64,000 nt of DNA, from assembly GCA_963383645.1 (NCBI GenBank), contig OY726567.1, positions 71,570,947-71,634,946 on the forward strand. Reading direction: 5' to 3'. Origin of the DNA: Muscardinus avellanarius. Taxonomy: Eukaryota; Chordata; Mammalia; Rodentia; Gliridae. The position numbers were made by a program, and so were the translations under genes. How positions within the stretch are numbered: position 1 is the first letter of the stretch; every line of letters begins with the position of its first letter. This document shows positions 11,510-21,834 of the stretch, piece by piece. The notes below the pieces were generated by a model. It saw only the letters and a program-made list of their open reading frames with translations, ran no database searches and was not told the origin of the DNA.

Positions 11510-11725
11510 TTTTCTTTTTCTTGGGGGTGTGGAAGGAACTAGAAATTGAGCCCAGTTGCGTTCTACCTCTGAGCTACACCCGCATTTCTTTTTATTTCTA
11601 TTTCTTTTATTCCTTTTGGAAAAGGGTCTTGCTAAGATGCTACGGGTCTCCTTAAATTGCTGGGATTGGCCTTGAAGCTATGAGCCTCCTCTCAGCTTCC
11701 CAAGTACTAGGTGTGCATACAGGGC
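11510..11725 (-). mobile_element. B1-dID-type SINE, diverged
   Basis: Reverse-strand ID half with GCGTTCTACCTCTGAGCTAC, then a rearranged B1 half. Confidence 0.82.
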
Positions 11726-12415
11726 CCATGGCAATGCTTTCTATAACACTCACCCAAAACCACTCATGGCCAAGCAACCTCAGCTTAGCACGCCAGATAC
11801 TGGAATCCCTTCAGGCCAGAACAATAAAAGAGAATAAAGCATAAGAGCCAGTCCTCACTGCTGGACTAGAAATAAGACCGTGTTCTGCCCCATACACACA
11901 GAAATAGATGACCCTCCACATTTGAAAGTCCAAGGTAAACCCACTTTGAGTTCTGCACACACTGGCAATGATGGGCAGGGGGCCGGCCTGGGCGCCGGGC
12001 CTCGAGGGCGCTGACTCCTGTGGGGGCCCCTGCAAAGGGCGGCCACCTATTACTCAACAAGCTCCACCAGGCTGTGGCCCCAGGCCAGGGCACACAGAGC
12101 CTGGAGAGGTACTGAGGAAAGCAGGAGCTGCAGGGTCTAGGGGATGGAGGAGCCTGTTTCTGGCAATGCAAGGAGCCTCCCAGCGATGCAGGATGAGAGC
12201 ATACGGCCTAGCCAAACAGCCAGGACACCTCCCCGGGGAGGAAGAGAACGGGTTCACAGGCAGTTGCACGCTGCTCTGTTGGAGACGTGAAGGTATAGAC
12301 CGCCGGCAGCAGAAAAGCAGTAGAGCTCTTAGTAGAGGTCTGGAAGAAAGCAGGGTGCCCGAGAGCAAGGTCTAGGCGTACACGTGGAGGGACAGGCCTG
12401 GGACCCTTCAGTGAA
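11726..12415. other. Intron immediately 3' of the MAD1L1 exon
   Basis: GC-rich single-copy sequence. No second exon with splice signals was found. Confidence 0.5.
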
Positions 12416-12425
12416 CTGATACCTT
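12416..12425 (-). other. MAD1L1: 5' splice site (donor) of the MAD1L1 exon
   Basis: On the minus strand the exon ends ACCAAG and the intron starts GTATCAGT, a reasonable match to the MAG|GTRAGT donor consensus. The invariant GT lies at 12422-12421. Confidence 0.85.
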
Positions 12426-12567
12426 GGTCAGCAGCAGGACGCGCTTCTGGAGCCGCCGGGCCAGCGCCTCGTGGGTCTCGCGCTTCTTCCTCTCCTCCAG
12501 CAACTGACTGCTGACCTGCCGGACCTCCTCCTGGAGCTGCTGCTGGGCCTTCTCCAGCCCCCGGGCA
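12423..12567 (-). CDS. MAD1L1: MAD1L1 internal coding exon (spindle checkpoint protein MAD1)
   Basis: MAD1 is a long coiled-coil protein at nuclear pores and unattached kinetochores. It binds MAD2 and templates the mitotic checkpoint complex that delays anaphase. This 145-base exon supplies the last base of a split codon plus 48 whole codons, starting Ala-Arg-Gly-Leu-Glu-Lys and ending Leu-Leu-Leu-Thr-Lys. The central run [20 protein letters not shown] and the tail RVLLLTK match human MAD1 as I recall it, roughly residues 359-406. Apparent substitutions are few (Arg to Gln, Leu to Val, Gly to Ser). The segment is Glu/Lys/Arg/Gln-rich with heptad spacing and no helix breaker, as expected in the rod upstream of the MAD2-interaction motif. 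The exon ends on a codon boundary, and its length is not a multiple of three, so skipping it would shift the frame. Upstream exons should lie beyond 64000 and downstream exons before 1. An intact frame and both splice signals argue against a pseudogene. Confidence 0.93.
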
Positions 12568-12600
12568 CTGCACAAGGAAGCCAAAAGGGCGGTGATGAGG
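12568..12600 (-). other. MAD1L1: 3' splice site (acceptor), pyrimidine tract and likely branch point
   Basis: Reading the minus strand, a CTCATCAC branch-like motif (A at 12596 or 12593) is followed by a moderate pyrimidine stretch and TTGTGCAG ending at 12568. The branch-to-AG distance is about 25-28 bases, which is normal. Confidence 0.8.
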
Positions 12601-13109
12601 CCTGGTGTGACCACCCCCCAGGGCCCCCCCGGGATGAGCCCTCCGCGGCGAGCCCCACCAGGACAGCCTAAAATAGCACCGCACGTGCAACCACCTCGCC
12701 TCATTTCCTCACTCCTGAATAGCTACTTAACGCCTTTCAGGAGTTTCTGGATTTCAAATAGACACCCAGGGTGATCCCGGCACACACGGCAGGAGCGGGA
12801 GGGAAGTGCGACTCCACACACAATGGGAAAAATTGTCAGCCACACAGCGCTTCGGGATGGGACTTCTGAATGAGCTGAATTGCCAGCGCAAGCACTTCCC
12901 ATGTGAATCACAGTTGGCGCAGATGTGCGGCGTGGAGGGGGCTGCACGCCCGCCGCTGCGGGCCCGTCCTGAAGACTTTCTGCACAGCGAAAACCTAGCC
13001 GTGCACTGGGCCTGCGGTGAGGGGCCAGACACCAGGACATGGCCAGGCTGCACCCTCTCCCTGCCAGCCCTGAAGCTGGCTGAGGTTTCCCGTTCATAGA
13101 CTCCCCTTC
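12601..13109. other. Intron immediately 5' of the MAD1L1 exon
   Basis: GC-rich and repeat-free, with open frames on both strands that match nothing known to me. Confidence 0.45.
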
Positions 13110-13278
13110 CCCCTCTTTTTGTCACCGGGGGGGTGAACTCAGGGGTGTTCTACCACTGAGCTACACCCCAGCCCTTCTTATTTTTCATTTTGAAACACAA
13201 TCCCGCTGAGTTGTTGAGGCTGGTGTCTCAGTCTTCCAAGTAATGGGATTATATAGGCGGGTGCCACCACCCCCAGCT
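13110..13278 (-). mobile_element. B1-dID-type SINE
   Basis: Reverse-strand copy with CTACCACTGAGCTACACCCC and a shortened B1 half. Confidence 0.88.
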
Positions 13279-13289
13279 TCCATCACATT

Positions 13290-13509
13290 TTCTTTTTCTT
13301 TCTTTTTTTGCGGCACTGGGAATTGAACCCAGGGGCATTCTACCTCCAAGCGACACCCTCAGCTCTATTTTTTATTCTTTAGTTTGAAACAGGGTCTCAC
13401 TGAGTTGCAAAGGGCCTCACTAAGTAGCTGAGGCTGTCTGTGAACCGCGATCCTCCTGTCTCAGCCTCCCAAATGCTGGGATTACAAGCGTGCGCCACCA
13501 TGCCGGGCT
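13290..13509 (-). mobile_element. B1-dID-type SINE
   Basis: Full copy back-to-back with the previous one in the same orientation, ending CACCATGCCGGGCT. Confidence 0.92.
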
Positions 13510-13794
13510 CTCCATCACTTTTTTCAATATTCCCTTTCCTTCTGCGTTCCCCACCGCCTCTGCCTTGGCTGCTTCTCCCCTAAGTCTTAATACCTCCCTT
13601 CCATTTCTCAATGGTCCGGCCTCTGGCACCACATCTTTTTAACCCCAGGCTGACCTCCAAAACCAGCCTCAGAGCAGGCCAAGGCCACACGTTCTCCTGC
13701 CAGGCCCGCCCTGTGCAAGCTCTGCGCCCGCTGGTCCTGCAGAAGCCAGCATGGAGGCCCCCGCAGGCATACTCAGCACCCGGGGCAAGAAAAA

Positions 13795-14156
13795 AACGGA
13801 CGGAACTAGAGAATATTATGCTAAGAGACCAGCCAGCTGCAGAAAGGCAAGGGTCATGTTTTCTCTCATTTGAGAAAGCTAGAGTGAAAACAGGAGATAA
13901 GAGGGACTTCAGAAAAAGGAAGAGAGGGACCGGGAGAATAGCAGAAGGGGATGGGGAGTGGGAGGTGGAGAGGGGAGAAAGGAGGTTTGATGGGATGGAC
14001 ATACAGGAAGGTATTACCACCGATCTCGCTAATCCATGCAGAGACCGGGGGAGTGGGGTGGATCAGAAGGGAGACATCCCAAGTGCCGCGTGCGTACACG
14101 TTAGCGTCACTTTGAACCTCACTATGGTATATAATTACTATGCACCAATAAAAGTT
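13795..14156 (+). mobile_element. L1 3' end, squirrel-type
   Basis: Starts in the ORF2 end (GAATATTATGCTAAGAGACC), continues through a purine-rich 3' UTR with TCATGTTTTCTCTCATTTGA, and ends ATGCACCAATAAAAG. The pattern suits a 5'-truncated insertion. Confidence 0.75.
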
Positions 14157-14375
14157 TTTTTTTTTTTTTGGTGGGTCTGGGGATGGAACCCAGGGACATT
14201 TTACCTCCGAGCTACACCCCCCCCCTGCCCTATTTTTTATTCTTTATTTTGAAACCGGGTCTCACTGAGTTGCAGAGGGCCTCACTAAGTAGCTGAGGCT
14301 GTCCGCAAACCGCGATCCTCCAGGTCTCAGCCTCCCGAATGCTGGGATTACAAGCATGCGTCACCACGCCCAGCT
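14157..14375 (-). mobile_element. B1-dID-type SINE
   Basis: Reverse-strand copy joined tail-to-tail to the L1 poly-A. GTGGGTCTGGGGATGGAACC marks a subfamily with a GGGTCTGGGG start. Confidence 0.92.
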
Positions 14376-14869
14376 TCCAATAAAAGTATTTTGGGGAAGA
14401 AGCATGTGGATGGCTTCCTGTCCATGACCCCCAAACTCCTCTACCCGCATGAACACTCCCAGGAGGGGCATGGTGAGGGACAGAAAGGTGCCGCTCCGAT
14501 GGAAGGGGAAGGTGTGGTCAGGACCGGCCCACCGGGACGGCGCCCTGTGGCTGCGGACGCAACAATGGCAGGCACACGGGGTTCGTGCTATTCTGTAGCA
14601 GAAATGTTCTTCCACAGGGAATCCTAACTACACCTCAAAAACAAAACATAAGCAGGATATCAGGATTCTGTCGCAAGGTGACACTTGCAACACTCTTGTG
14701 AGGTTCCGATGAGAACAAGGCTGCTCCAAAAATACGGAAATTCAGGCTGGGGGCCGTGGAGGACGGGTGCGGGCTTCGAGCATCCCTGGCTGCCGATGAT
14801 TTCTATTTGCTTTGATTACATGATTCTAAGAAAACCTCAACTCAAGGACGGCAGATAACGCTGACAAAG
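14376..14869. other. Single-copy intron
   Basis: No gene or repeat recognised. Confidence 0.45.
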
Positions 14870-15470
14870 GTGGTCTCCACTGTGAATTTTTTTCTACTTC
14901 CTATCTGAGCGGACACAGAGTTTTCTAAATTACAATTCAGTAAAATGCTTTTAAGGAGCTGAAGTATAATTTGCGAGTGGATGTGGATCCAACGCCTGTG
15001 GAACTTTAGGAGGGAGCCGGGAGCGGGCCCTGGTGCAGCCAGATGTGGCAGGGAGTCCTGGTCCAGGCTGGGTGGGTCAGGACACAGCACACGTCTTCCA
15101 GACCAGGGAAGCCGGGGTTCCAGGACCAATGCCACTGGCGGTCATGCGGCGTGCCACCTTGGAAAGTTCGACGCTAATATTTAATCCAAATTCGAAACCA
15201 GCCTGCTGCCACCTGCCCCCTCTAGGTGCTCCATAACCAAAAACATCAAATAAAACAAGTGCAAATATTCATTGGAAACGGGCATATTAAGAGGCTATTT
15301 TGAGTTCCGGTTCAATTTAAAACTATTCATAGACCAATTTAATAATCAAGAACTGTGAAATCGACTCTTGAATCGTTGAATTCAGGTGGGGAGGTTCAGG
15401 AGCGCTTCAAATCACTGCTCCAAAGTGGGTAATTTAATTAGAAGAATGGCAGCGCTCGCTTTGCTGAAGA
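14870..15470. promoter_or_regulatory. Candidate conserved non-coding island
   Basis: Repeat-free, with two AT-rich blocks around a GC-rich core. The second block (15230-15445) carries CCAATTTAATAATCAAG and GGGTAATTTAATTAGAAG, dense in homeodomain-type cores. The regulatory role is inferred from texture only. Confidence 0.3.
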
Positions 15471-16296
15471 GCTATGCACGGCGGTGAGAACGTGGCAGTG
15501 CCACCTTTAAGGTGACGGGGCTCGGTGCGCCGCTGGGCGGGACCGAGGGTCGGGGGCCACCCTGCGAGGCTGCCCTGAGCACGCACGCGCGGGTGGAGGC
15601 AGCAAGAAGACCGACGGCCCTGGGCCCTTTATTTGGGGAGCATGGCCTCCTCGGATCTGTCTGGGGGTCACCCCAGGGCCAAGACCTTCTCCTCCTCCTC
15701 ACCCATCGCAGGTGCAAACACTAGAACTGCTGTCCTTCTGGGGTGCTGACGACCTGTGTTCCATGCAGTAGAGCCAGTAAGCGAGAGCGGGCACCGGGAA
15801 CCCTGGCTCCAAATCTGAGCCAGCTACCAACTCATGCCATGCAGCTGGGCTTTGGCAACCTCAGGGAGGAGAGGGCACCAGGCGTGGCGATGCCCAACCC
15901 ACGGCCTCCGCCCACATCTAAGGTGCACGAGCTGTGGGCTCCACAGAGCCCTTGGGAGAAGACAGAACCTTCCAGGGGCGTGTGTTCCTGGGCCACGGTG
16001 GAGAAGTTCCAGGTTACAAGGAAAACCCTTTCTCAACAGCAAAATGCATCTCATCAAGGGAGGAAGAGAAGAAATAAAACCAGAGGAACACACAGTGCAG
16101 TAGGAGATCCCAGACGGCAGGGAAGAGAGCAGCGGGGCAGGGACAGCCCAAAGTAGCCAAGACAAGCCTGCTCCAAGAGCCACCGACCTGGGAGCACTCA
16201 GGGCCCCCATATCCATTCGGGCAGTTGCCACAGAAAGATGGAGTTCAGGTTCCCAAGTTCTCCAAAGGAAAACGCAGGCTCAAAAATCCAACTTAT
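15471..16296. other. Single-copy GC-rich intron
   Basis: No gene is recognised. Overlapping frames on both strands look incidental. Confidence 0.45.
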
Positions 16297-16475
16297 AGAT
16301 GTGCATGGCGGTGCACACCTATAATCCCAGTGCTTGGGAGGCTGAGACAAGAGGATGGCAGGTTTGAGGTCAGCCTCAGCGAGTAGTCAGACTCTCACCA
16401 ACCTAGCGAGACCTTTTTTCAAAATAAAAATAAAATAGGCCTGGTGGCCTTGGGTTCAATCTCCAGTTACCATAA
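16297..16475 (+). mobile_element. B1-dID-type SINE
   Basis: The ID half is internally deleted: GGCCTGGTGGCC runs straight into TTGGGTTCAATCTCCAGT. Confidence 0.82.
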
Positions 16476-16514
16476 ACAGAAAAATCTATTTCCACCTTGA
16501 GCATGTGACAAAGT

Positions 16515-16614
16515 TTAACCCCAGTGCCATAGGAGGACCATAGGTTTGAGGCCAGCCTCAGCAACTTTGTGACCTGTTTCAGAAGTAGATCACCCCTGGG
16601 TTCAATCCTCAGTA
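16515..16614 (+). mobile_element. B1-dID-type SINE, short
   Basis: Partial B1 half plus the last part of the ID half. The tail becomes the CA repeat. Confidence 0.75.
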
Positions 16615-16676
16615 ACACACACACACACACATGCATGCACGTACGCACGCATAAACACACACACACACACACACAC
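16615..16676. repeat. (CA)n with a central ATGCATGCACGTACGCACGC block
   Basis: Two CA runs flank a mixed purine/pyrimidine-alternating core. Confidence 0.9.
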
Positions 16677-17432
16677 TCTAAACTGACAGCAAAAGAAACA
16701 ACCCTAAGACATCCAGGAGGAATCAACTGCAGGAGGCAGGTACGATTCCTTGAGCTGTGGGACAAATAGGAGAGGCTGAAATAATGAAAATGTGGAAACT
16801 CAAAGAAGGTCCCATGAAACAGGGCACTGCTAGTGTCTGAGCTGGGTGTGCCTGGGCCTTGCAGAGGGCCCAGTCTACACACGCTGGTGCTTCTGAGTGG
16901 ACACTGCGCACTGGATTCGGCCACTGTGGGGTGGTGAGAAAGCATCAGGAAGAGGAGACAGAGGCCACACTCAGAGCAGGCCATGGGCTGGGCCTGCCTC
17001 CTCCTCCACCTGGCCAGGTCTCCAGAGCACGCCCAAGCGCCCACTGCAGGCCGACAAAGGCACCGGCCGGTGGGCTGAGGAGAGCTGCAGGTCACAGCAC
17101 TGCAAGGCTGACGGAGCTGGAGCTGACAGATGAGGACTGATGGTGTCAGGAGGCAGAGAATAAAACAAGGAAGTGCTTTACGGCACCAGGAGGCACTGTG
17201 GGAGGAACAGAATGCCTAGGGGCATGCAGTGAGGACAGGTGCCACGTGTGGACAGTCGAAGAAGGGTGGGAGAGAGGCGGCATCCACACCAGGAAGTTCC
17301 CAGAGCAGCAGTGCTGTGGAAGGAGAAGGCAGCGAGAGGACTCGGCTGCCAGGAGGCCTGGGGGTTGTCAGAGGGATTCATGAGGGGGTTGTCAGGAGGA
17401 GGAGCCATGCAAATGGCTCAAGAGGATGAAAG
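16677..17432. other. Single-copy GC-rich intron
   Basis: No gene or repeat recognised over 750 bases. Confidence 0.45.
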
Positions 17433-17617
17433 GGCCAGATACCGAGGCACCTGCCTGTAACCGCAGTACCTGGGAGGCTAAGACAAGAGGATCGCACATT
17501 CAAAGCCAGCCTCAAAAACTCAGCAAGACCCCCCGCTTCAAATTATAGAGGGCTGGCGGCATACCTGGCAGGTAGATGCCCCTGGGTCCCACTTCCAGCA
17601 CTGCCCCCCCAAAAAAG
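17433..17617 (+). mobile_element. B1-dID-type SINE, diverged
   Basis: Both halves are visible. The final CCAGTACC is degraded to CCAGCACTGCC. Confidence 0.82.
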
Positions 17618-17744
17618 TGGATGAGGAGCAAAAACAGGAAGCACAGGCAGCCTTTGCAAAGGTTTGCTGAGCAGCAGAGGGAGACCAGTCGGCAGGAGGA
17701 GACAGAGTCAAGAAGTGCCAGTTCATTTACCAAATGAAAAAGAG

Positions 17745-17930
17745 AACTGGGCATGGTGGTACATGCCTATAATACCAGCACTTGGGAGGCTAAGACAAGT
17801 GGATCATAGGTTCGAGGCCGGGCCCAACAACTCAGCGAGATCCTCAACAATTTAGTGAGATCTTGTTTCAAAATAAAATAAAGTAGGGCCAGGGGTATAA
17901 CTCAGAGGCAGAATGTTCCTGGGTTCAATC
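17745..17930 (+). mobile_element. B1-dID-type SINE
   Basis: Starts ACTGGGCATGGTGGTACATG and ends at GGGTTCAATC, running into an AATG repeat (17931-17960). Confidence 0.87.
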
Positions 17931-17960
17931 TGATGAATGAATGATTAAACAGAATGAACG

Positions 17961-19067
17961 AATGAATTTATTTTTTAAAAATGAAAAAGTGTGAAAGTAT
18001 GTTGGCATGATCAAGAGGCAGGTCCAGTGGAGGGGGGCAGAGCGTACAGAGAAGGGGTGATTTAGGTGAAGCTTCCGAGCAGCAGCGAGGACTGAAATAT
18101 GCCGTCCAACCCGAGGCCAGCCTCCCACCACACATGGCCTGCACTGCTTCCCGGCAGGCAGCCCAAAGGCTCTCGAGACTCAAACTAATGCCAGTGAATG
18201 GCCCTCCGCACCCCAGGATGAAGACGGGCGGACGTGCCACCTTGGGCTGAAAGGCTCTGTGCTCTGCCCCAAGGGCCCCATGAGATCCTCCCTGGCTCTG
18301 AAGCACTTGGGTGGCCACATCCCAGAACACTGATCCGCGCCAGCTCCCAGGCTGCTCCTTCCCCTCGGGAGGTTCTCTGTTCACTCTCAGCCTTTCTTTT
18401 GAAGGGAAGAAGAGAAAGCTCATAAAAAATTAAACCTCTAGCACAGTACCAAGCTGAACTCCGAGGTCAGCAGCGTTTCCGTGGACCGTCGGGAGTTCAA
18501 AACGAAGCTCTTGGTGATTCAAGGCGAAGCTGGGCATGTTTATCGATCGCTGCCTTTTTGAGGCAGCATCTGCTGAGAAAAACAAGTCTGAGCTTTTGAG
18601 AACCCATCTTTGTAGGTGACGGGCCACTGCGGTCCTCTTTAATGAAGTCTTCATTGGAAACCCGGCCTAAGAATATCTACTTGCAAGAAACAAGGAAAAG
18701 GACGTGAAACGCCCCGGAGCAGCAGGAGACATTTTAACGACCTTCTCTGAGACACGGCTGGCTTCCAGGCTTCCCGCGCTCGACCCCGCATCTCCCACTC
18801 CAGCCCAGCCACCAAGTACACGTACACACCGGGCAAGGAAAGCGCCCTGTGCAAACAGGTACCCAGAGATTCCCAGACAACGAGGCCACCGTAAGAGCCT
18901 GGCTCTGAGAAGGAGCACACAGATCTGGCCGTGTATCCTGGACACTCAGGTTGAACAAGGGGCTGCACACAGAGTCACAATGTTGTGTAAACACAAAGAA
19001 TATAAAAGTGTCTCAGCAGCCATGCCCAGGCTCAAATCCCAACAAGAACTCTAAGCTAAGCAACCCC
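17961..19067. other. Single-copy intron
   Basis: Over 1 kb without a recognised repeat. Antisense frames at 17968-18423 and 18651-18968 lack family resemblance. Confidence 0.45.
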
Positions 19068-19355
19068 TTGTGCTGTTGACTGAATGTTTCTGTCCCCCCA
19101 TTCATACATTGAACCCTAATTCCTCAACGTGATGGAACTGGAGGTGGGGCCCTGGGCAATTATGTCACAGGGCCAGAGTCCTCATGATGGGATGGGTGAA
19201 TGTCCTTATAAGAGGACCCAGGGAGTTGCCTCTCCATGTCTGCTCTATGAGGATACAAGGAAACCAGAAGGCGGCGCTCACCAGGCACGGGATCTGTTGG
19301 CACAGACCTCTTCTGCTCCAAGATTGTGAAAAAGGAATACTTGCTGTTTAAGAGT
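19068..19355 (+). mobile_element. MLT1-like LTR (ERVL-MaLR)
   Basis: The landmark order of MLT1-class LTRs is present: GACTGAATGTTTCTGTCCCC, AACCCTAATTCCTCAACGTG, GTCCTTATAAGAGGACCCAG, GCTCACCAGGCACGGGATCT, TTGCTGTTTAAG. It is a solo, non-coding remnant of an old endogenous retroelement. Confidence 0.75.
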
Positions 19356-19365
19356 TCCAGGATGT

Positions 19366-19577
19366 AGCCAGGTGTGGTGGCACATGCCTGTAATCCTGGT
19401 GCTTGGGAGCCTGAGACAGGGGGACTGCAGATTCAAGGCCAACCTCAGCAACTTAGGGAGGATCTTAGCAACCTAGCAAGATCCTACTTCAAAAACAAAA
19501 AAAAATAAAATAGGACTGGGGGTGAAGCTTGGAGGTAGATTGCCCCTGGGTTCAATCTCCAACACCACCACCAAATA
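19366..19577 (+). mobile_element. B1-dID-type SINE
   Basis: Full copy beginning GCCAGGTGTGGTGGCACATG immediately after the LTR. Confidence 0.9.
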
Positions 19578-19590
19578 AATAAAAATAAAA

Positions 19591-19672
19591 GTAGGCACAG
19601 GGTGGGATGGGAGTAGGCACAGGGTGGGATGGGGGTAGTCCAGAGGTAAAAATGCCCCTATATTCAATTCAC

Positions 19673-19676
<4 letters not shown>
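19591..19676 (+). repeat. Tandem 22-mer duplication plus ID half
   Basis: GTAGGCACAGGGTGGGATGG occurs at 19591 and again at 19613. It leads into a partial ID-type half with AGTCCAGAGGTAAAAATGCC. Confidence 0.85.

Positions 19677-19719
<43 letters not shown>
19677..19719. repeat. (CA)21 microsatellite
   Basis: Uninterrupted CA run at the SINE tail. Confidence 0.95.
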
Positions 19720-19720
<1 letters not shown>

Positions 19721-20047
19721 CAGTCCCAGACTGTGGCATGTGGCAATTTTGTGACAGAGACCCAAACTCCACTATGACAGCCTTCTCATCCATAACACAT
19801 GGTCAAGAGTTGACATGCACCCAGGAGGCTCTATAAGAAGCTTTCTGATGGCTGCCCATAGCATCTCCCTAGCAGCAGTGCCCAGCTGTGGGTGGTCTCC
19901 AACAGGTTGTTGTTGTGTGCACATGTTTTCTGTAATCACTCTTTTGCATCAAAGTAGGAACATATTAATAAAACTCTATTCAAACTGTTGCAAAATCCCT
20001 AAAAGCAGCTTTATTCTTAGCTGAAAAACACAAATCAAAACCCATTA
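19720..20047. other. Single-copy intron
   Basis: No repeat recognised. Contains AATAAAACTC at about 19970 but no gene evidence. Confidence 0.45.
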
Positions 20048-20132
20048 ACAGGGCTGTGATGTAGCTCAGTGGTAGAGAGCCCGCCTAGCACGCAGGAGAG
20101 CTGTGGGTTCAATCCCCAGCACTGCGAAAACA
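20048..20132 (+). mobile_element. Free-standing ID element
   Basis: tRNA-like ID body with GTAGCTCAGTGGTAGAGAGC, CCGCCTAGCACGCAGGAGAG and GGGTTCAATCCCCAGCAC. Confidence 0.9.
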
Positions 20133-20165
20133 AACTCACTAACACAAATGATTTTTTTAATTATT

Positions 20166-20391
20166 ATTATTTTTTTTTTTTTTTTTTTGGTGGTACTGGG
20201 GGTGGAACCCAGGAGCTTTTCTACCTCCAGGCTCTACTCCCAGACCTATTTTCTATTTTATTTGGAAACAGGGTCTCAATAAGTTGCTGAGCGCCTCACT
20301 AAGTAGCTGAGGCTGGCTTTAAACCTGTGTGATCTTCTATCTCAGCCTCCCAAGTGCGGGGATTATAAGCGTGCGTCACCACGCCCGGTTC
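20166..20391 (-). mobile_element. B1-dID SINE, intermediate subfamily
   Basis: The ID half reads GGAACCCAGGAGCTTTTCTA on the plus strand, intermediate between standard and box-B-replaced copies. Confidence 0.9.
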
Positions 20392-20920
20392 TAACACAAA
20401 TGATTTTTAACCTCCTCTTTACAGATGAGTAGACGCAGATGCACGCAGCTGAGCTACCTGTGAGGCCAGCACCCCCACTGGGAAACAGGCCACACTGCCT
20501 GCCCTCCACGGCCCACCAGTGCTGTGCCTGGAGCGGCCCTCAGCGCTGACGGAGGGCAGCCTGAGTCAGGCCAGCAGCCACCACCAACAGGGCCGAGTTA
20601 TGTGTCTGTCTCAGGCATGAGAGGCCTGGGGCCCCAGAGCCTCGCCAGGAGGAAAGCCTACCTCTGTGGCCGGGTCCTCAATGCTGGGTCTGCTGAGACA
20701 CTGTCACCACATGGCTCCCACTGCGCAGAGAAGCAAGTGTAGCTCCCAAGGACCCTCCATGAGCTAAAGAAAACTCCACAAGTCTTCTTGTCCACTGAGT
20801 AAAGGAGTCAAACTGGGGACGACCACAGGCAGGATGGGTGGAGTTATAGTCCCAAGAGTGGGCAACAGGGTGAAGGCCAGCTGGTCCCACCAAGGAACTG
20901 GACCTGAATTACACGCCAAG
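20392..20920. other. Single-copy intron
   Basis: No gene or repeat recognised. Confidence 0.45.
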
Positions 20921-21233
20921 CATGTGTGTGTGCATGTGTGTGTGCACGCGCGTGTGTGCGCATGTGTGTGTGCGCGTGCGTGCATGCATGTGTGTGCGTG
21001 TGTGCACGTGTGCGTGTGTGTGTGCGCATGCGTGTGTGTGCATGCGTGCGTGTGTGCGCATGCGTACGTGTGTGCATGTGTGTGAGCATGTGCGTGTGTG
21101 CATTTGTGTGTGCGCGTGCGTGTGTGCATGTGCGCGCGTGCGTGTGTGCATGTGCGTGTGTGCACGCGTGCTTGTGTGCACGTGTGTGTGTGCATGTGTG
21201 TTGTGTGCGTGCGTGTGTGTGTGTGTGCGTGTT
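20921..21233. repeat. 313-base alternating purine/pyrimidine (GT/GC) tract
   Basis: Mixed TG, CG and CATG units with almost perfect purine-pyrimidine alternation, and many GCGCGTGT and GCATGC steps. Such sequence readily adopts left-handed Z-DNA. All open frames across it are low-complexity Cys/Val or His/Thr artefacts. Confidence 0.95.
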
Positions 21234-21805
21234 GCTATAGATTTGAACACAGGACATTCTCCCTCTGAGCTACATCCCCAGCCCTATTTTTTCATTCTTT
21301 TTTTTTAATACTAGAGGTAGAACCCAGGGGCATTCTACCTCCAAGCTACACTCCCAACTCTTTTTTGTTGTTGTTGTTGGTACTGAGGATTGAACCCAGG
21401 GGCATTCTACCTCTGAGCTACACCTCTAGCCCGATTTTTTTTCCTTCCTTCCTTCCTTCCTTCCTTCCTTCCTTCCTTCCTTATTTTGCGGTACTGAGAA
21501 TTGAACCCAGGGGAATTTTACCTCGGAGCTATACCCCCAACTCAATTTTTTACTCTTTATTTTGAAACAGGGTCTCACTAAGTTGCAGAGGTCCTCACTA
21601 AATAGCTGAGGTTGGCCTGGAACCCAGATCCTCCTGCCTCAGCCTCCCAAGTACTAGGATTACAAGTGTGAGCCACCATTTGAAACAGGGTCTCACTGAG
21701 TTGCACAGGTCCTCACTAAGTAGCTGAGGCTATCTGCAAACCACGATCCTCCTGTCTCAGTCTCCCAAATGCTGGGATTACAAGTGTGCACCACTACACC
21801 TGACT
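21234..21805 (-). mobile_element. Cluster of four SINE tails and two SINE bodies
   Basis: Successive reverse-strand ID halves start at about 21234, 21305, 21379 and 21489. Only the last is followed by a B1 half (to about 21680), and a second B1 half occupies 21681-21805. A (CCTT)n tract at 21437-21480 separates the third and fourth ID halves. Confidence 0.85.
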
Positions 21806-21834
21806 GTTTATTCCTTCTTTTAAAACAAAGTTGC

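Larger units (their letters stand above)
1..12422 (-). other. MAD1L1: MAD1L1 intron, portion 3' of the exon
   Basis: Everything below the donor site is intron of the minus-strand gene. I looked for the next MAD1 exon (the segment beginning Glu-Arg-Asp-Gly-Met-Arg) in this stretch and did not find it, so the intron continues beyond the window. Confidence 0.85.

Noticed and set aside
13611..14252. 213-codon plus-strand frame
   Set aside because: It runs through an L1 3' end and into a SINE on the opposite strand, so it is not a gene.
20764..21308. Cys/Val- and His/Thr-rich frames
   Set aside because: Translations of the GT/GC alternating tract.
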